Part shown: positions 10,188 to 20,700 of the stretch, piece after piece
Layout of the letters: every line of letters begins with the position of its first letter
Numbering within the stretch: position 1 is the first letter of the stretch
From: Thiogranum sp.
GTDB taxonomy: Bacteria; Pseudomonadota; Gammaproteobacteria; DSM-19610
Direction: 5' to 3'
Assembly: GCA_030148805.1 (NCBI GenBank)
Contig: JASBSS010000036.1
Span: forward strand, 62,001-126,000
Length of the DNA stretch: 64,000 nt
Notes under the pieces: generated by a model
What the model saw: only the letters and a program-made list of their open reading frames with translations
Databases searched by the model: none
What the model was told of the DNA's origin: nothing
Made by a program: the position numbers and the translations under genes

Positions 10188-11705
10188 GTGACTACACAAC
10201 CCGTATTGCTGGCCATCTTCGACGGCTTCGGACTCAACCCCAGCCGCGCGCACAATGCCTGGGCGCTGGCGCGCACGCCGCACCTCGATCATTATTTCGC
10301 CTCCTATCCCCATAGCGTGTTGCAGGCTTCAGGGCGCGCCGTCGGGCTGCCCGACGGGCAGTTCGGCAACTCGGAGGTCGGACATCTGACGCTTGGCTCC
10401 GGACGCGTACTGGAGCAGGAGCTGGTGCGCATCGCCAACGAAATCTATGGCGGCACCTTCGAACAGCTGCCCGCCTGGCAGGAACTGATAGCCGGCGCAC
10501 GGCGCCTGCATCTGGTGGGGCTGGTCTCCGACGGTGGCGTGCACGCGCACATCGAGCACCTGCTGGGCATCCTCAGGACACTGCGCAACACCGACATCGA
10601 GCCGGTCATCCACATGATCACCGACGGTCGCGATACCGCCCCGCGCGCGGCCCTGGGCTATCTCGACGAGCTGGAGGCGGCGCTGGCCGAACTTGGCCGC
10701 GGCAGCATCGCCACGGTCTGCGGGCGCTACAGCGCCATGGACCGGGCCCGCCACTGGGACCGCACCCAACGCGCCTGGAGCGCCATGGTCCTGGGCCAGG
10801 GTTTCAGCGCCGCCAACGCCCGCGAAGCCATCGCAGCGGCCTACGGGCGTGACGAAGGCGACGAGTTCATCCAGCCCACCGTCATTGTCGGACACGGCGG
10901 CATCGCCGTGCAGGAACCGGTGCTGTTTTTCAATTTCCGCAGCGACCGCGCGCGGCAACTGTGCGCGGCCTTCGGACTGGTCGATTTCGACGCCTTCGAT
11001 CGACGCGGTATATTGCTGCAGCGCCTGGCCTGCATGACCGAATACGACGCCACCTATCCGTTCCCCGTGCTGTATCCGCCGGAGCTGCCGAAACAGGTGT
11101 TGGCCGAGGTGATCAGCGAGGCGGGGCTGCGTCAGCTGCACTGCAGCGAAACGGAGAAATTCGCCCACGTGACCTATTTTTTCAACGGCGGGCGCGAACC
11201 GCCGTTTCCGGGCGAGGAACGCATCATCGTGCCCTCTCCGGAGGTCGCCACCTACGACATCCAGCCGGAGATGAGCGCGCCGCGCATCGCCGATGAGCTG
11301 ATCAGGGCCATCGAGAACGGCAACCACGATTTCATCGTCACCAACTTCGCCAACGCCGACATGGTCGGACACACCGCGAGGCCGGAGGCCTTGATCCGCG
11401 CGGTGGAAACCCTCGATCTGCAAAGCCATCGGGTGTTTCGGGTCGCGCTGGAGCGTGGTTGGCGCATCCTGCTGACCGCCGACCATGGCAACTGCGACGA
11501 AATGATCAACCCCAACACCGGCGAGCCGCACACCCAGCACACGGAATACCCGGTGCCGTTCCTGATCATGGGCGCCGGACCGGTGCGCCTGAGCACCGGT
11601 CGCGGACTGGCCGATATCGCGCCCACGGTGCTGGACCTGCTCGGCATTCCGCAGCCCCCGGAGATGACCGGACGCAGTCTGATACTGAAGAAAGGTTTAC
11701 GATGA
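10188..11705 (+). CDS. gpmI: 2,3-bisphosphoglycerate-independent phosphoglycerate mutase
   Basis: This Mn-dependent glycolytic mutase (505 residues) interconverts 3- and 2-phosphoglycerate through a phosphoserine intermediate. The phospho-acceptor serine is in QFGNSEVGHLTLGSGR. Metal-binding and active-site segments include AIFDGFGL near the N-terminus, CGRYSAMDRARHWDRTQRAW, NFANADMVGHT and LLTADHGNCDEM. The frame is open 25 codons further upstream, but the GTG at 10188 has a strong CCGGGGA before it and gives the family length (E. coli 514). A TATACT box at 10075-10080 may be its -10, with no convincing -35. The PfkB kinase follows 13 nt downstream. Confidence 0.94.
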   Translation: MTTQPVLLAIFDGFGLNPSRAHNAWALARTPHLDHYFASYPHSVLQASGRAVGLPDGQFGNSEVGHLTLGSGRVLEQELVRIANEIYGGTFEQLPAWQELIAGARRLHLVGLVSDGGVHAHIEHLLGILRTLRNTDIEPVIHMITDGRDTAPRAALGYLDELEAALAELGRGSIATVCGRYSAMDRARHWDRTQRAWSAMVLGQGFSAANAREAIAAAYGRDEGDEFIQPTVIVGHGGIAVQEPVLFFNFRSDRARQLCAAFGLVDFDAFDRRGILLQRLACMTEYDATYPFPVLYPPELPKQVLAEVISEAGLRQLHCSETEKFAHVTYFFNGGREPPFPGEERIIVPSPEVATYDIQPEMSAPRIADELIRAIENGNHDFIVTNFANADMVGHTARPEALIRAVETLDLQSHRVFRVALERGWRILLTADHGNCDEMINPNTGEPHTQHTEYPVPFLIMGAGPVRLSTGRGLADIAPTVLDLLGIPQPPEMTGRSLILKKGLR

Positions 11706-11718
11706 CCCGGAGACACCT

Positions 11719-12672
11719 ATGAGCGAACGGCCCCCACCGGTTTCCGTCCTGGCGCTGAATCCGTCGGTAGATATCAGTTATGAAATCCCGCAACTGCTGG
11801 AGTATCAGAAAGTTCCGGCCCGCCAGACCTGGTATCACCCGGGCGGCAACGGCATCAACGTCGCCCGCGCGCTGACCGAGCTGGAAGTCCCCGTGCAGTG
11901 CTGTAGTGTCGTCGGCGGGGAAAGCGGCGACCTGCTGTTACGCCTGCTCGGCGACACCTTGCGCGAGCGCCATACCTGGTTTCGGGTCGACGGCGAAACC
12001 CGACTCAACACCACCGTGTTGCAACACAGTCCGCCCGGTCAATACGAAATCACCAGCCTGGGTCCGCAGGTTCCGCCGGCGGTGCTGAAGCAGGTGGTGG
12101 ATTGTTTTCTCGGCGAGGTCGGCACCGGCATCGGCGTGCTCAGCGGGCGTCTGCCCCCAGGCGTACCGGATACCACCTATCGCGATCTGGCCGAACGCAT
12201 CCGCTCGCAGGGCGGCCGCGCGGTGGTCGACGCCCACGGCGAAGTCCTCGAACAGGCTTTGCAGGCGCGGCCTTATCTGGTGCGCTTGAACCGCTACGTC
12301 CTGGAGATGGCCATCAAGCGACGCCTGGAGGAGCCCCAGGCCGTGGCCGCGGCCGGGCGCGCGCTGCAACAGCGCGGCATCGACAACGTCTGCATCTCCC
12401 TCGGGCAGGACGGCGCGATTCTCGTCGACGCGGACAACAGCTATTATTGCGAGGCGCCGAAAGTCCACAAACAATCCACCGTCGGCTGCGGCGATTCGCT
12501 GGTGGCGGGCCTGATCAGCGCCGCGCGCAACGCCGAGTCCGCCGAGGCGATGCTGCGCTTCGGCGTGATCTGCGGCAGCGCCACCGCCTCCCACCCCGGC
12601 ACCGAGCTGTTCTACCGCCACGAACTGGAGCGAGAGCCGGCGGAGGCCAAGGTGAGCCGCCTCGACCTCTAG
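11719..12672 (+). CDS. PfkB-family sugar-phosphate kinase (1-phosphofructokinase/6-phosphofructokinase II type)
   Basis: A 317-residue ribokinase-fold kinase. The substrate region has LNPSVDISYEIP near the N-terminus and GGNGINVARALTELEVPV around residues 42-59, both typical of hexose-phosphate kinases of the FruK/PfkB/LacC branch. The C-terminal motif STVGCGDSLVAGL carries the catalytic Asp, with GCGD in place of the more usual GAGD. It lies in an apparent operon with gpmI, so fructose-6-phosphate or fructose-1-phosphate phosphorylation in glycolysis is likely. Substrate cannot be settled by eye. It is convergent with the methyltransferase, 5 nt away. Confidence 0.88.
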   Translation: MSERPPPVSVLALNPSVDISYEIPQLLEYQKVPARQTWYHPGGNGINVARALTELEVPVQCCSVVGGESGDLLLRLLGDTLRERHTWFRVDGETRLNTTVLQHSPPGQYEITSLGPQVPPAVLKQVVDCFLGEVGTGIGVLSGRLPPGVPDTTYRDLAERIRSQGGRAVVDAHGEVLEQALQARPYLVRLNRYVLEMAIKRRLEEPQAVAAAGRALQQRGIDNVCISLGQDGAILVDADNSYYCEAPKVHKQSTVGCGDSLVAGLISAARNAESAEAMLRFGVICGSATASHPGTELFYRHELEREPAEAKVSRLDL

Positions 12673-12677
12673 CCGGC

Positions 12678-13346
12678 TCAGGGGCGCTTCAAGGCCAGCG
12701 TCAGACCGTCGGCGACCGGCAACAGGCTGAGATCGACCCGCTGGTCGGCGTGCAACTGCTGGTTGAACGCGCGGATGGCGCGGGTATCGGGGTCGCGCTG
12801 AGTCGCATCGGCGACCCGTCCCGACCACAAGGTGTTGTCGACGACGATCAGCCCGCCCCGGCGAACCAGTCTGAGGGCACGTTCATAGTATCCGGGATAG
12901 TTTTCCTTGTCGGCGTCGATGAAGGCAAAATCATAGCTTTCCGCCTCGCCGTCGTGCAGCAGGCCATCGAGGGTCTGCAACGCCGGTGCCAGGCGCAGGT
13001 CGATGCGCCCCTCGATGCCCGCCTGGCGCCAATAGCGGCGCGCGATGGCCGTCCATGGCTCGCTGATATCGCAGGCCACCAGCCGACCGTCGGCCGGCAG
13101 CGCGCGCGCCACGCACAGTGAGCTGTAACCGGTGTAGACCCCAACCTCAAGCGTTCGCCGCGCGCCACACAGACGCGCCAGCAACGCCAGGAACTGGCCT
13201 TGTTCGGGGGCCACCTGCATGCGCGACATCTCATCGCGCGCGGTCTCTTCCCGCAGCTGTCGCAGCAACGCGTCCTCGCGCAAGGACACCGACAGCAGAT
13301 ACGCGTACAAATCATCCGCCAGGGTAAAAGTCTTGTTCGACACCAC
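12678..13346 (-). CDS. class I SAM-dependent O-methyltransferase (caffeoyl-CoA/catechol type)
   Basis: The 222-residue protein is an AdoMet-dependent O-methyltransferase of family 3. The AdoMet-binding motif is TLEVGVYTGYSSLCVARAL. FAFIDADKENYPGYYE and GGLIVVDNTLWSGRV hold the metal-binding Asp/Asn residues of cation-dependent catechol-type enzymes. Two adjacent GTG codons (13346 and 13343) can serve as start, preceded by GGGGG. Bacterial members methylate small phenolics or are uncharacterised. No neighbour suggests a pathway. Confidence 0.88.
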   Translation of the reverse strand: MVSNKTFTLADDLYAYLLSVSLREDALLRQLREETARDEMSRMQVAPEQGQFLALLARLCGARRTLEVGVYTGYSSLCVARALPADGRLVACDISEPWTAIARRYWRQAGIEGRIDLRLAPALQTLDGLLHDGEAESYDFAFIDADKENYPGYYERALRLVRRGGLIVVDNTLWSGRVADATQRDPDTRAIRAFNQQLHADQRVDLSLLPVADGLTLALKRP

Positions 13347-13440
13347 ACCCCCAATTTAAAAAAACACTATCCGGCAACAGGCGGTGCCCGCCTTCATGGA
13401 TCACCGTAGGCGCCTAAGTCTAGCAAAGGCCGGCGCCAGG

Positions 13441-13472
13441 AATAAAAAACCCGCGACCGGAAAGGCCGCGGG
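13441..13472 (-). terminator. intrinsic terminator after the YncE-like gene
   Basis: A hairpin with arms CCCGCG-a-CC and GG-c-CGCGGG (13450-13472) and a short GGAAA loop is followed on the minus strand by six consecutive T (13449-13444). It lies 57 bp after the stop of the YncE-like gene. Confidence 0.8.
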
Positions 13473-13528
13473 CATGTCCTCGAGCATCCGCCCAGGCACC
13501 CCGGAATCCCGGCAGACACCCTCGACGG

Positions 13529-14638
13529 TTAGCGCATAGCGCGATCGGACTTGGCGCGCTTGGCGTACGCCGGCGACAACGTATCCAACTTGCCCGCGTC
13601 CTGACTGGCGACGTAGGCGATACCGGTCATCGGATCATAGGTCACCCCCGCCGGCCCCGCGGGGACGTCGACGTGCTGGAACACCCGGCCGTTGCGCGTA
13701 TCGACAAACGCCACCTGGTCGGCGTCGCCAATGGCGGCGAACACGACGCGGCGGGCTTCGTCGGCATGGATACCCAGCGGCCGCGGCCCGATGGCGGCGC
13801 GCCAGAGCACCCGCTGATCGCGCACGGCGACCATCTCCCCGCTGCCGCCGATGGTGGCGTACACGGTGCCGCTGACGCCGATGGACGGATTCCAGGGGCC
13901 TTCGCCGACCTCGACCACCGCGCTGACCTGCAAGGTGTCGGCGTCGATCAGATGCAAGGTATTGGCACCGGTATCGGTGGTCACGATCAGGTTCCCCTTG
14001 GCATCGACGCCCCAGGGACCGGCACCGACGGGGATGACCGCCAGCTGGTTATGGGGCGGCGACAGCTGATAGACCTCCAACTGGCCGGCGTCGATGCTGG
14101 TGACATAAAGGCGGTCGCGCCGCGGATCGAGCTTCAGACCGTGCGGGTTGGGTCCCACGGGGAAGGTGGCGAGGGTCTGCCCGGTCTCCAGGTCCATTTC
14201 CGAGACCGAGGATTCCCCTTTGTTGACCACATAGGCCCGCCGCGCGGCGGGATCGACCTGGACGGTGTGGGGGGCGGCGCCGACAGCGAAGGTGCGCACG
14301 ATCCCCTGCCCGGGATCCACCTCGCTGACGGTGGACTCGCTGACGTTGCTGACCAGGACGTTACCGGTGACCGCATCATAAGCGGGAAAATGCGATTTCG
14401 GCCCCGCTGGGGTGACATCGCTCAATACAAACTGGCGTGCCGCCGGCTGCCGGTCGTTCTGCGGCTGCGCCTGGGCCGTCCCTCCCAGGGCCAGCGACGC
14501 CAGCAACAGGCCGCGCAAGGCGTCCCCGGTACGTTGCCATGACCAATCAGTTAAACGCCTTCTGTACGGGTTGTCTGTCGGAATGCATTCCCCGTGATGG
14601 GGGGCGAATGAATGAGCGGGCGGGGAAGTGTTTGGCAT
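13529..14638 (-). CDS. YncE-like beta-propeller protein, exported
   Basis: This 369-residue protein is a seven-bladed propeller of the YVTN/YncE type. Repeated blade motifs are evident: VNKGESSVSEMDLETGQTLA, LYVTSIDAGQLEVYQLS, NTLHLIDADTLQVSAVVEVG and IAYVASQDAGKLDTL. A hydrophobic signal core ends in AQA about residue 57 after an unusually long charged leader. The ATG at 14638 has GGAG 11 nt upstream and is preferred despite that leader. It lies downstream of a diheme oxidoreductase on the same strand, separated by 332 bp, and has its own terminator. Such propellers often accompany periplasmic redox enzymes; substrate unknown. Confidence 0.78.
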   Translation of the reverse strand: MPNTSPPAHSFAPHHGECIPTDNPYRRRLTDWSWQRTGDALRGLLLASLALGGTAQAQPQNDRQPAARQFVLSDVTPAGPKSHFPAYDAVTGNVLVSNVSESTVSEVDPGQGIVRTFAVGAAPHTVQVDPAARRAYVVNKGESSVSEMDLETGQTLATFPVGPNPHGLKLDPRRDRLYVTSIDAGQLEVYQLSPPHNQLAVIPVGAGPWGVDAKGNLIVTTDTGANTLHLIDADTLQVSAVVEVGEGPWNPSIGVSGTVYATIGGSGEMVAVRDQRVLWRAAIGPRPLGIHADEARRVVFAAIGDADQVAFVDTRNGRVFQHVDVPAGPAGVTYDPMTGIAYVASQDAGKLDTLSPAYAKRAKSDRAMR

Positions 14639-14970
14639 AGGCTGATACTCCTTAATGTGAGGCGTCCGTTTACAACGCTAGAACTTGGCGCCAAATCGCG
14701 CCTGCCCAATAAAACAAGCCAGCCAGTGTGATTCAACCGTCGCATGAAGATCCACTGAAAAATGCGTCACCCACCGATGCCGCTTTCAGGGATCTCCTAC
14801 AAAAGTAAGCGTGTCATCCGATTGCGCTCGCCCGCCGAGTATCAGATGTCAGCAACGCGCAAAGGGCTTTGCGCAAGCATCGAGGTAGGACGCCCGCTTA
14901 AATCAGCTCGGCGCCAGCCGCGTCCCTGCGACTGTAGCGCCGACCCACGAATGGCTACCCTCGCCGGTGG
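14639..14970. other. 332-bp intergenic region, no gene seen
   Basis: This lies between the stop of the diheme oxidoreductase and the start of the YncE-like gene. Frames here have atypical codon use and no ribosome binding site. It should hold the promoter of the YncE-like gene, but I see no convincing -35/-10 pair or operator. Confidence 0.4.
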
Positions 14971-16563
14971 CTATTCGAGATCCGTGGGATCGTTGAACAA
15001 CACCGGCAGCCGGATACTGCCATGTCCATACTGCGGGAAACCGTCGGTGGATGGATCGCCGGGATTGAGGTTGGACGCCGTGTCATCCGGCGGAAACAGG
15101 ACCAGCGACCGCAAATAGGCGATGATCGCCGCGCGCCCCGATGGGCGCAGCGCCAGGTAATTGCGCTGCGCCGCCTGCGCCTCGCCGCCGTGACGCACGA
15201 TGACTTCGTGCAGATTGATACTGCGTCCGTCGTGTCCGTAAGGCGCCGTCGACCCCACACCCCATAGCGGCTCGGTCATGAACTGCTTGTGCAGCGTGCC
15301 GTCGAAATTGCGTTCCCAGAACGCCGGACCCAGATCGTGGCGCTTGAAATCCGCGTAGATCCCCCGCACCAGGAAAGGCTCCGCCAGCGGTTGTTTGAGC
15401 GTCGGATAGCCGCTGCCGTCGTCGACTTGCGCAAACAGCGGCGTGGCGACGGCAAACAGGTTGTTGAAGGTTCCTCGGTCTGGATCGTAAGCGACCTCGA
15501 CGTTGGCGACCCTGCGATCGCGGGCGAGCGGCAGATCCGGAACGTGGCACGAGGTGCAGCCAATCCTCTCCAGCAACAGCTGGCCGCGCAACTCCTGCCG
15601 GTTTTGCTCATAGGTGGCCGGCGAAAAATAATTGAGCAGATAGAATTCCAGATGATCGACGAGCGCGACCGGTATTTCGTCATAGACACCGTCGCCGTCG
15701 CCATCCTCGGCAACGCTGTGCACCGGCGGTGCCTCGATACGATCGCTGCCGCCGCTCAGCCGCATGCCCGCCGGGGTGATCACATCGGCGCCTCCGCTGG
15801 CCGCCGCCAGGTCGGGGTCGGGCGATTCCAACCCCATTTCGGCGTTGAACGCCCCCACGACGAACTCGCGGATCGAAATCGTGCTGCCCTCGGCGAAGAA
15901 GGGTCGCACCCGCAAATCGGCGTCGACGCCCTCCACCGCCCGGGTGTCCAGGCTGCCATCCGGGTGGGCCACCAGGCTGCCGTAAGCCACACCCTTGCTG
16001 GCCAAGGCCTGCGTCACCGGGGCCGCTTGCTGACGCGCCTGCTGCAGGGCGTCGTCCCGCTGCTGGCGCAGCTCCTGGGTGATTTCGTCAGCCAGCATCT
16101 CCACCAGACCGAGACCGAACAGATGCGGCGCGTCGCGACCGTCGGGGCGGGTGAAGACATCGCCACCAAAACCGGCCGAACCCCGTGGCCGTCCGTGGCA
16201 GGCGGCGCAACTGTCGGTCAGGCCCGCGCCAAGGGAAGCGTCGGCGCTGATGTCGCCGACGCCATCGCCGGTGCGCGGCCCGAGTCCCTCGGCCAGGCGG
16301 AACTTGCGTTGGAACAGCTGCCGGCCGCGGCGGATGGAACGAAACGGATCCCGCTTGATGACGTACAGCGAAGAACGTGCGGTATAGACGTCCCCCCGCC
16401 CCATCCCGATCTGATCGATCAACGACTTCTGGATGCCGGCGTTCTCGTTATTGGGGGTCTGGGTGACGTCGTTCAGACCGGCGTGCAGCGCCGGCGGTGC
16501 GAACACACCGGCACCTGCCAGCAACAGACTGCGGCCCAAGCGGCCGCGGGTGGAATAGGTCAT
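14971..16563 (-). CDS. periplasmic diheme oxidoreductase (DHOR/di-haem peroxidase-like)
   Basis: A 530-residue secreted c-type diheme protein. The signal peptide (RSLLLAGAGVFAPPALHA) is followed by a first heme motif CAACH at Cys119-His123 and a second, CTSCH, in the C-terminal half. Between them are segments typical of the di-haem oxidoreductase family (PF06537), for example FLVRGIYADFKRHDLG and LWGVGSTAPYGHDGRS toward the C-terminus. The family is related to MauG/cytochrome c peroxidases, but most members lack assigned substrates. The ATG at 16563 has a perfect AGGAGGT 7 nt upstream. It is divergent from the LuxR-type gene at 16902, which may control it. Confidence 0.85.
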   Translation of the reverse strand: MTYSTRGRLGRSLLLAGAGVFAPPALHAGLNDVTQTPNNENAGIQKSLIDQIGMGRGDVYTARSSLYVIKRDPFRSIRRGRQLFQRKFRLAEGLGPRTGDGVGDISADASLGAGLTDSCAACHGRPRGSAGFGGDVFTRPDGRDAPHLFGLGLVEMLADEITQELRQQRDDALQQARQQAAPVTQALASKGVAYGSLVAHPDGSLDTRAVEGVDADLRVRPFFAEGSTISIREFVVGAFNAEMGLESPDPDLAAASGGADVITPAGMRLSGGSDRIEAPPVHSVAEDGDGDGVYDEIPVALVDHLEFYLLNYFSPATYEQNRQELRGQLLLERIGCTSCHVPDLPLARDRRVANVEVAYDPDRGTFNNLFAVATPLFAQVDDGSGYPTLKQPLAEPFLVRGIYADFKRHDLGPAFWERNFDGTLHKQFMTEPLWGVGSTAPYGHDGRSINLHEVIVRHGGEAQAAQRNYLALRPSGRAAIIAYLRSLVLFPPDDTASNLNPGDPSTDGFPQYGHGSIRLPVLFNDPTDLE

Positions 16564-16901
16564 GTGGTACCTCCTGCCATTTTTTATCTCTGGAGACCTC
16601 CCGGATGAAGGTCGAAACCCTACAAATTGCAGGCCCACCTTAACCTTGCGCGGGTCCCGAAACAGCTGGGCCGGAGGTTAGTTTTTTGTTAAATCTTCAG
16701 TGACATAGCTGGTCATCGGTCTGACCCTCGGGGCGTTCGCGCCGGCGCGCACTAGACGAACGTCCAACGCGATCCAGCCGCCGCCCGCGCCGCCCTAGCC
16801 GCAAGTCCAATGCAGGCGCGGCACAAACTTGCTAGATTCTGTCTATAAGCGACTAAAAGCGCACAACTAGAGGCGACGTTGACTGACGCAGGAGGGCTGG
16901 T
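16564..16901. other. 338-bp divergent intergenic region
   Basis: It separates the diheme oxidoreductase (leftward) from a LuxR-type regulator (rightward) and should hold both promoters. I see AT-rich stretches at 16679-16700 and 16845-16870 but no clear consensus promoter or inverted repeat. No coding sequence is supported. Confidence 0.4.
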
Positions 16902-17672
16902 GTGTCAAAAAATACACTACAGAAACTTTTTATACTTTCGCGGCAGGATATCACCATAGAGGGCATTCGCCATGTACTGGAACGCGAGTGCGAATGCACC
17001 ATTGTCACTTGCGTGGAGCCCGGCGACTCCTGCCTGGAGCGCTTTCGCAATACCCGACCCGATCTGTTGTTCCTGCACCAGGCGGCGCTGGATTTCTATC
17101 CCTTTGACATCATCGGCCGCTTGCGTGAGCAGCAGAAGGATCTGCCCGTCCTGCTGTTCGGTCGCGGCCTGTCGGAGGACCGCCTGTTGGGCTATCTACG
17201 CGAGGGCAGGATCCAGGGCTATCTGAACGAACAGATGCGCTCGGACGATTGGGTGCAGGCGGTTGGCGAAGTCACCGCGGGCCGCTTGTGGCTCGACCGG
17301 AGCTTGATGGACCGGCTGGTACGCGACGCCCTGGCGCTGGAACAGATGATCAATGGCGTCATCGAGGACCGCCTGCACGAGCTCAAAGTCGCCCTCACGC
17401 CGCGCGAAGTGGAAATCCTGCAACTGGTGCTCGAAGGCCTGGCCACGCGCGAGATCGCCGATCGGATCTGCCTGTCGGAACAGAGCGTGAAACTGCACCT
17501 GAGTCGACTGTTCAAGAAACTTGACGTCAACAACCGTTCGCAGATGATTCTGGCGGTGTTTCAGCAGATCTGCCCGGTATCCAACGTCATTCGCCTGATC
17601 CACAACTTCCTCGACAAGCGGCGCATTGCGCAGGGCAAGCCCCCCTTGATACCGGACCCCCTGAGCGGTTGA
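16902..17672 (+). CDS. LuxR-family regulator with degenerate receiver domain
   Basis: The 256-residue protein has an N-terminal receiver-like domain (about 1-125) and a C-terminal LuxR/GerE helix-turn-helix starting at LTPREVEILQLVLEGLATRE and running through SEQSVKLHLSRLFKKLDVNN. The position that normally holds the phosphorylated Asp is His59 (RPDLLFLHQ), so it is a pseudo-receiver unlikely to be controlled by a sensor kinase in the standard way. The start is GTG after AGGAGGG. It is divergent from the diheme oxidoreductase. Architecture resembles CsgD- and NarL-like regulators. Target genes are inferred to be the surrounding secreted redox genes. Confidence 0.88.
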   Translation: MSKNTLQKLFILSRQDITIEGIRHVLERECECTIVTCVEPGDSCLERFRNTRPDLLFLHQAALDFYPFDIIGRLREQQKDLPVLLFGRGLSEDRLLGYLREGRIQGYLNEQMRSDDWVQAVGEVTAGRLWLDRSLMDRLVRDALALEQMINGVIEDRLHELKVALTPREVEILQLVLEGLATREIADRICLSEQSVKLHLSRLFKKLDVNNRSQMILAVFQQICPVSNVIRLIHNFLDKRRIAQGKPPLIPDPLSG

Positions 17673-17684
17673 TTCCCACTGTGG

Positions 17685-17717
17685 AATAAAAACCCCGGCC
17701 GCCTGTCGGCGACCGGG
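17685..17717 (-). terminator. intrinsic terminator after the PQQ-type double-propeller gene
   Basis: The hairpin CCCGG-c-CGCC / GGCG-a-CCGGG (17694-17717, loop TGTC) is followed on the minus strand by TTTTT (17692-17688). It lies 62 bp beyond the stop of the propeller gene and only 13 bp from the stop of the convergent LuxR gene, so it may also block readthrough from the other side. Confidence 0.78.
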
Positions 17718-17778
17718 AATTCAGTTACCGCAAAGTCACATCAGCCCGTATTCTGGGGCCAAGTAACCGACGGCCCGA

Positions 17779-20700
17779 CTAGTCGTCGTCTTTCTCCTTT
17801 TTGCTTTTCTGTTTCCCGCCGACGATCTCCTCCAGCGGCATGGCGGACACCCATCCCCAGGAATTGCCGATATAGAGGGTCTTGCCGGCAACGAGGGGAT
17901 TGTTGTAGGTGAACGATCCGCCTACCCGCTTCCAATTGAGAATCGTGCCGTCCTCGGCGTCAAAGGTATACAGATCCGGCCCGACGGGCTGAATCAGCTT
18001 GTCCTTGACCACCACGCCCGGCCCCCAACTCATGCGCCCGGCCTCGGCCGTCACCGGGGTTTGCCAGCGGAGGGAGCCATCTTCGGTATCCAGCGCGTTA
18101 ACTGTGTTGTCCAACGGGTTGGCGAAGTAGCACACTTGGTCGTTGACCACCGGCGTGGGCGCGACGAACCCCAGCGGGAATTCGCCGCTGCCAAGAACGC
18201 GCGTCCATACCACGGCACCGCTGGAACCGTCGAGGCCATAGGTGAGAATGGTCGCGGTATTGGCCACCGGATCGGCGTCGATCAGCACGCTGCCAATGAC
18301 CAGGTTCTCTTCAACATCGACCGCCGGCGAAACGGCGGCGAAACCGGTCGAGGCGATGTTGAATCCGGCCAGCGGCTGCGTCCAGACGATCTGGGCGGTC
18401 TCCAGGTTAATGGCCGTGATCTGGCTGGGCCTGGCGGTACCGACCACCATCAGGTCGGGCGCATTCCCCTGACCACGGACGATATTGGCCGAGGAAATGG
18501 CGTTGAAGCCGAGCTTCAGCACCGGCTTGCCGTTGGCGTCCATGAACGGCGCCTGCGGTGCTCCGGTGTCCGCGTCCACCGCGAACACCCGCCCCTGGCC
18601 GTTCACCCAGAAGACGTCGCCCTGGTGATACAGCGGCGTCATTCCGCTGGTTCCGGGGCCGGTATAGAACGTCCAGCGCTCCGTACCGTTGCGCGGATCC
18701 AATCCGGTCAGGTGCTGCAGGCTGGCGCCCAAGGTGAAGGGATCGCCGCGGCTGAAGTCACCGGTGCCGCCCAGGTTGGTCCACTGATCGCCACCGCCGA
18801 CAATCACCGTGTTGGGTGTCACCAGCGGCTGACCGAAGTTGGCGTTGAAGGTCCGGTAGCGCCAGATCTCCCGTCCGCTGCGGGCATTCAACGCATGAAT
18901 CGTGAAGCGATCGCTACCGGCGTAGATCGCGCCCTTGGCCGCGGCCAGACCGCTGCCGACGCCGAATGCCAGATGGGTCATCATGGTGGCTTCCTCGGTG
19001 CCGTAGATGTCTTCATCCATCGGTGGTGCGGTCAGCGGCAAGGCATCGGTCAGTGGCGTCTGCCAGCGGCTCGCCTTGGGTCCCTTGGGCGAGACGGCGT
19101 TGTTGTCCGGCCCACCGGCATAGAACAGCCAGGTTGCCGGGAAGGCGCCGCTTTCCGAGCGAGAGGGCGAGGCGCCGGGATTGAACTGCGCCCGTTGCGG
19201 CGGTGGTGTCACTTCCGGCGGCAACCCATCGGTGTAGCCGGGGGTGGTGGTGACAAACTCCACCGGCGCGGCGAACACCCAGCCCGAGATCGAGCTCAGA
19301 TACATCTGATCGCCGACCACCACCGGCTGCGTGACGCCGAACAACGCAAACAAGCCGACGGTGGTGAAGTCGTTGAGGATCTCCCCCGTGGCCGCGTCGA
19401 AGGTCCGTATGTGCCGCCCGGCCGCCTGGATTACCTTGCCGTCGACATACACCGCCGCGCCACGGGCGCGTTCCGCACCGGGCTCATCCGGGTTGCTGAT
19501 ATCGGTGACCCACAACACCGCCCCGGTCTGGGCGTCGAGCGCCTGGAAGGTCTGATTGATGGTATTGCCGGCGTACATGACGTTGTCGTGAATCATCGGC
19601 ACGCTGGCCTTGAAGCCGGGCGGGTTGTCCCCCTCCCCCATCAGCGTGTTCCACACCAACGAGCCGGTAGCCGCGTCGATGGCCATGGCCTGCAGATTGT
19701 TGGTACCGCCAATTTCGCTGAACACCGTGGTGAACACCCGACCCAGCGCCGGGTCCACGGCCACCGGCGTGTCGCCCGGGGAATTGGCCGTCGCGTTGGG
19801 CGGCGTGAACTCCCAGGCCACGGTGGGATTGGCCGGATTGGTGACGTCCATGGCGAGAATGCGCCGCGGACGGATGGTTCCGTAGATCACCAGCTTGCGA
19901 CCCGTTGAGGTCTCGTACCAGTTCGGCGAGGCCAGGCCGGCGAAGCCATTGCCCGGATTCTTGGTGAAACCCTGTTGCGCACCGCTGGCGGCATCGAGCA
20001 CGAAAAATTCGCCGGCGCCAGTGGTCACGTAGAGCTTGTTGTTGTCGAAAATCGCCGCCGGCCGGGCGGCGTTGCGGGTGGAGAAGCGCCACATCTCGGC
20101 CCCGGTCACCCCATCGAGCGCGACCACCGCGCCGAAACTGGCGCCGCGATCGTGCTCCAGTCCGTTGGCGAAGCGGATGGTGTTCTGGATATTGAACGCC
20201 GCGTCGCCGACCGTGATGAACACTACCGGCCGGCCGCCGACCTCGCGCACCACGGTCTGTCCCATGCCGGCGACGTTGACCAGGTTGTGGCGCCAGATCA
20301 CGCGTCCGGTACGCGCGTCGATGGCGTCCACCTCGTGACGCCCGAGTTGCGCATAGACAATGCCCTTGGCCACCGACACGCCCATGACCTCGCCCAGGAA
20401 CTGGCTGGTACGCGACGCCCAGCCCTCCGGGTTACCGAAGGTTTCCGAGGCTCGCGCGGCACGCAGAAAATCCAGCCCCGTCAAGGGTGCCGCCCAGAAG
20501 ACTCCACGGTTGGGGAAGCGGTTCGGGTCTCCGGTTGAGGGGAACACCGGATTGTGCCGTTGGTCAAAGCCGTACTGCGGCCAGGCACTGGGGAATGCAG
20601 CAGCATGACTGGAATACGTCTCGGCCGGACCGTTGCGCGCTTCCAACACGCCGTTGGATGGCGGCATGCAGTTGAACATTTCGGCCGACTGCAGCACCTG

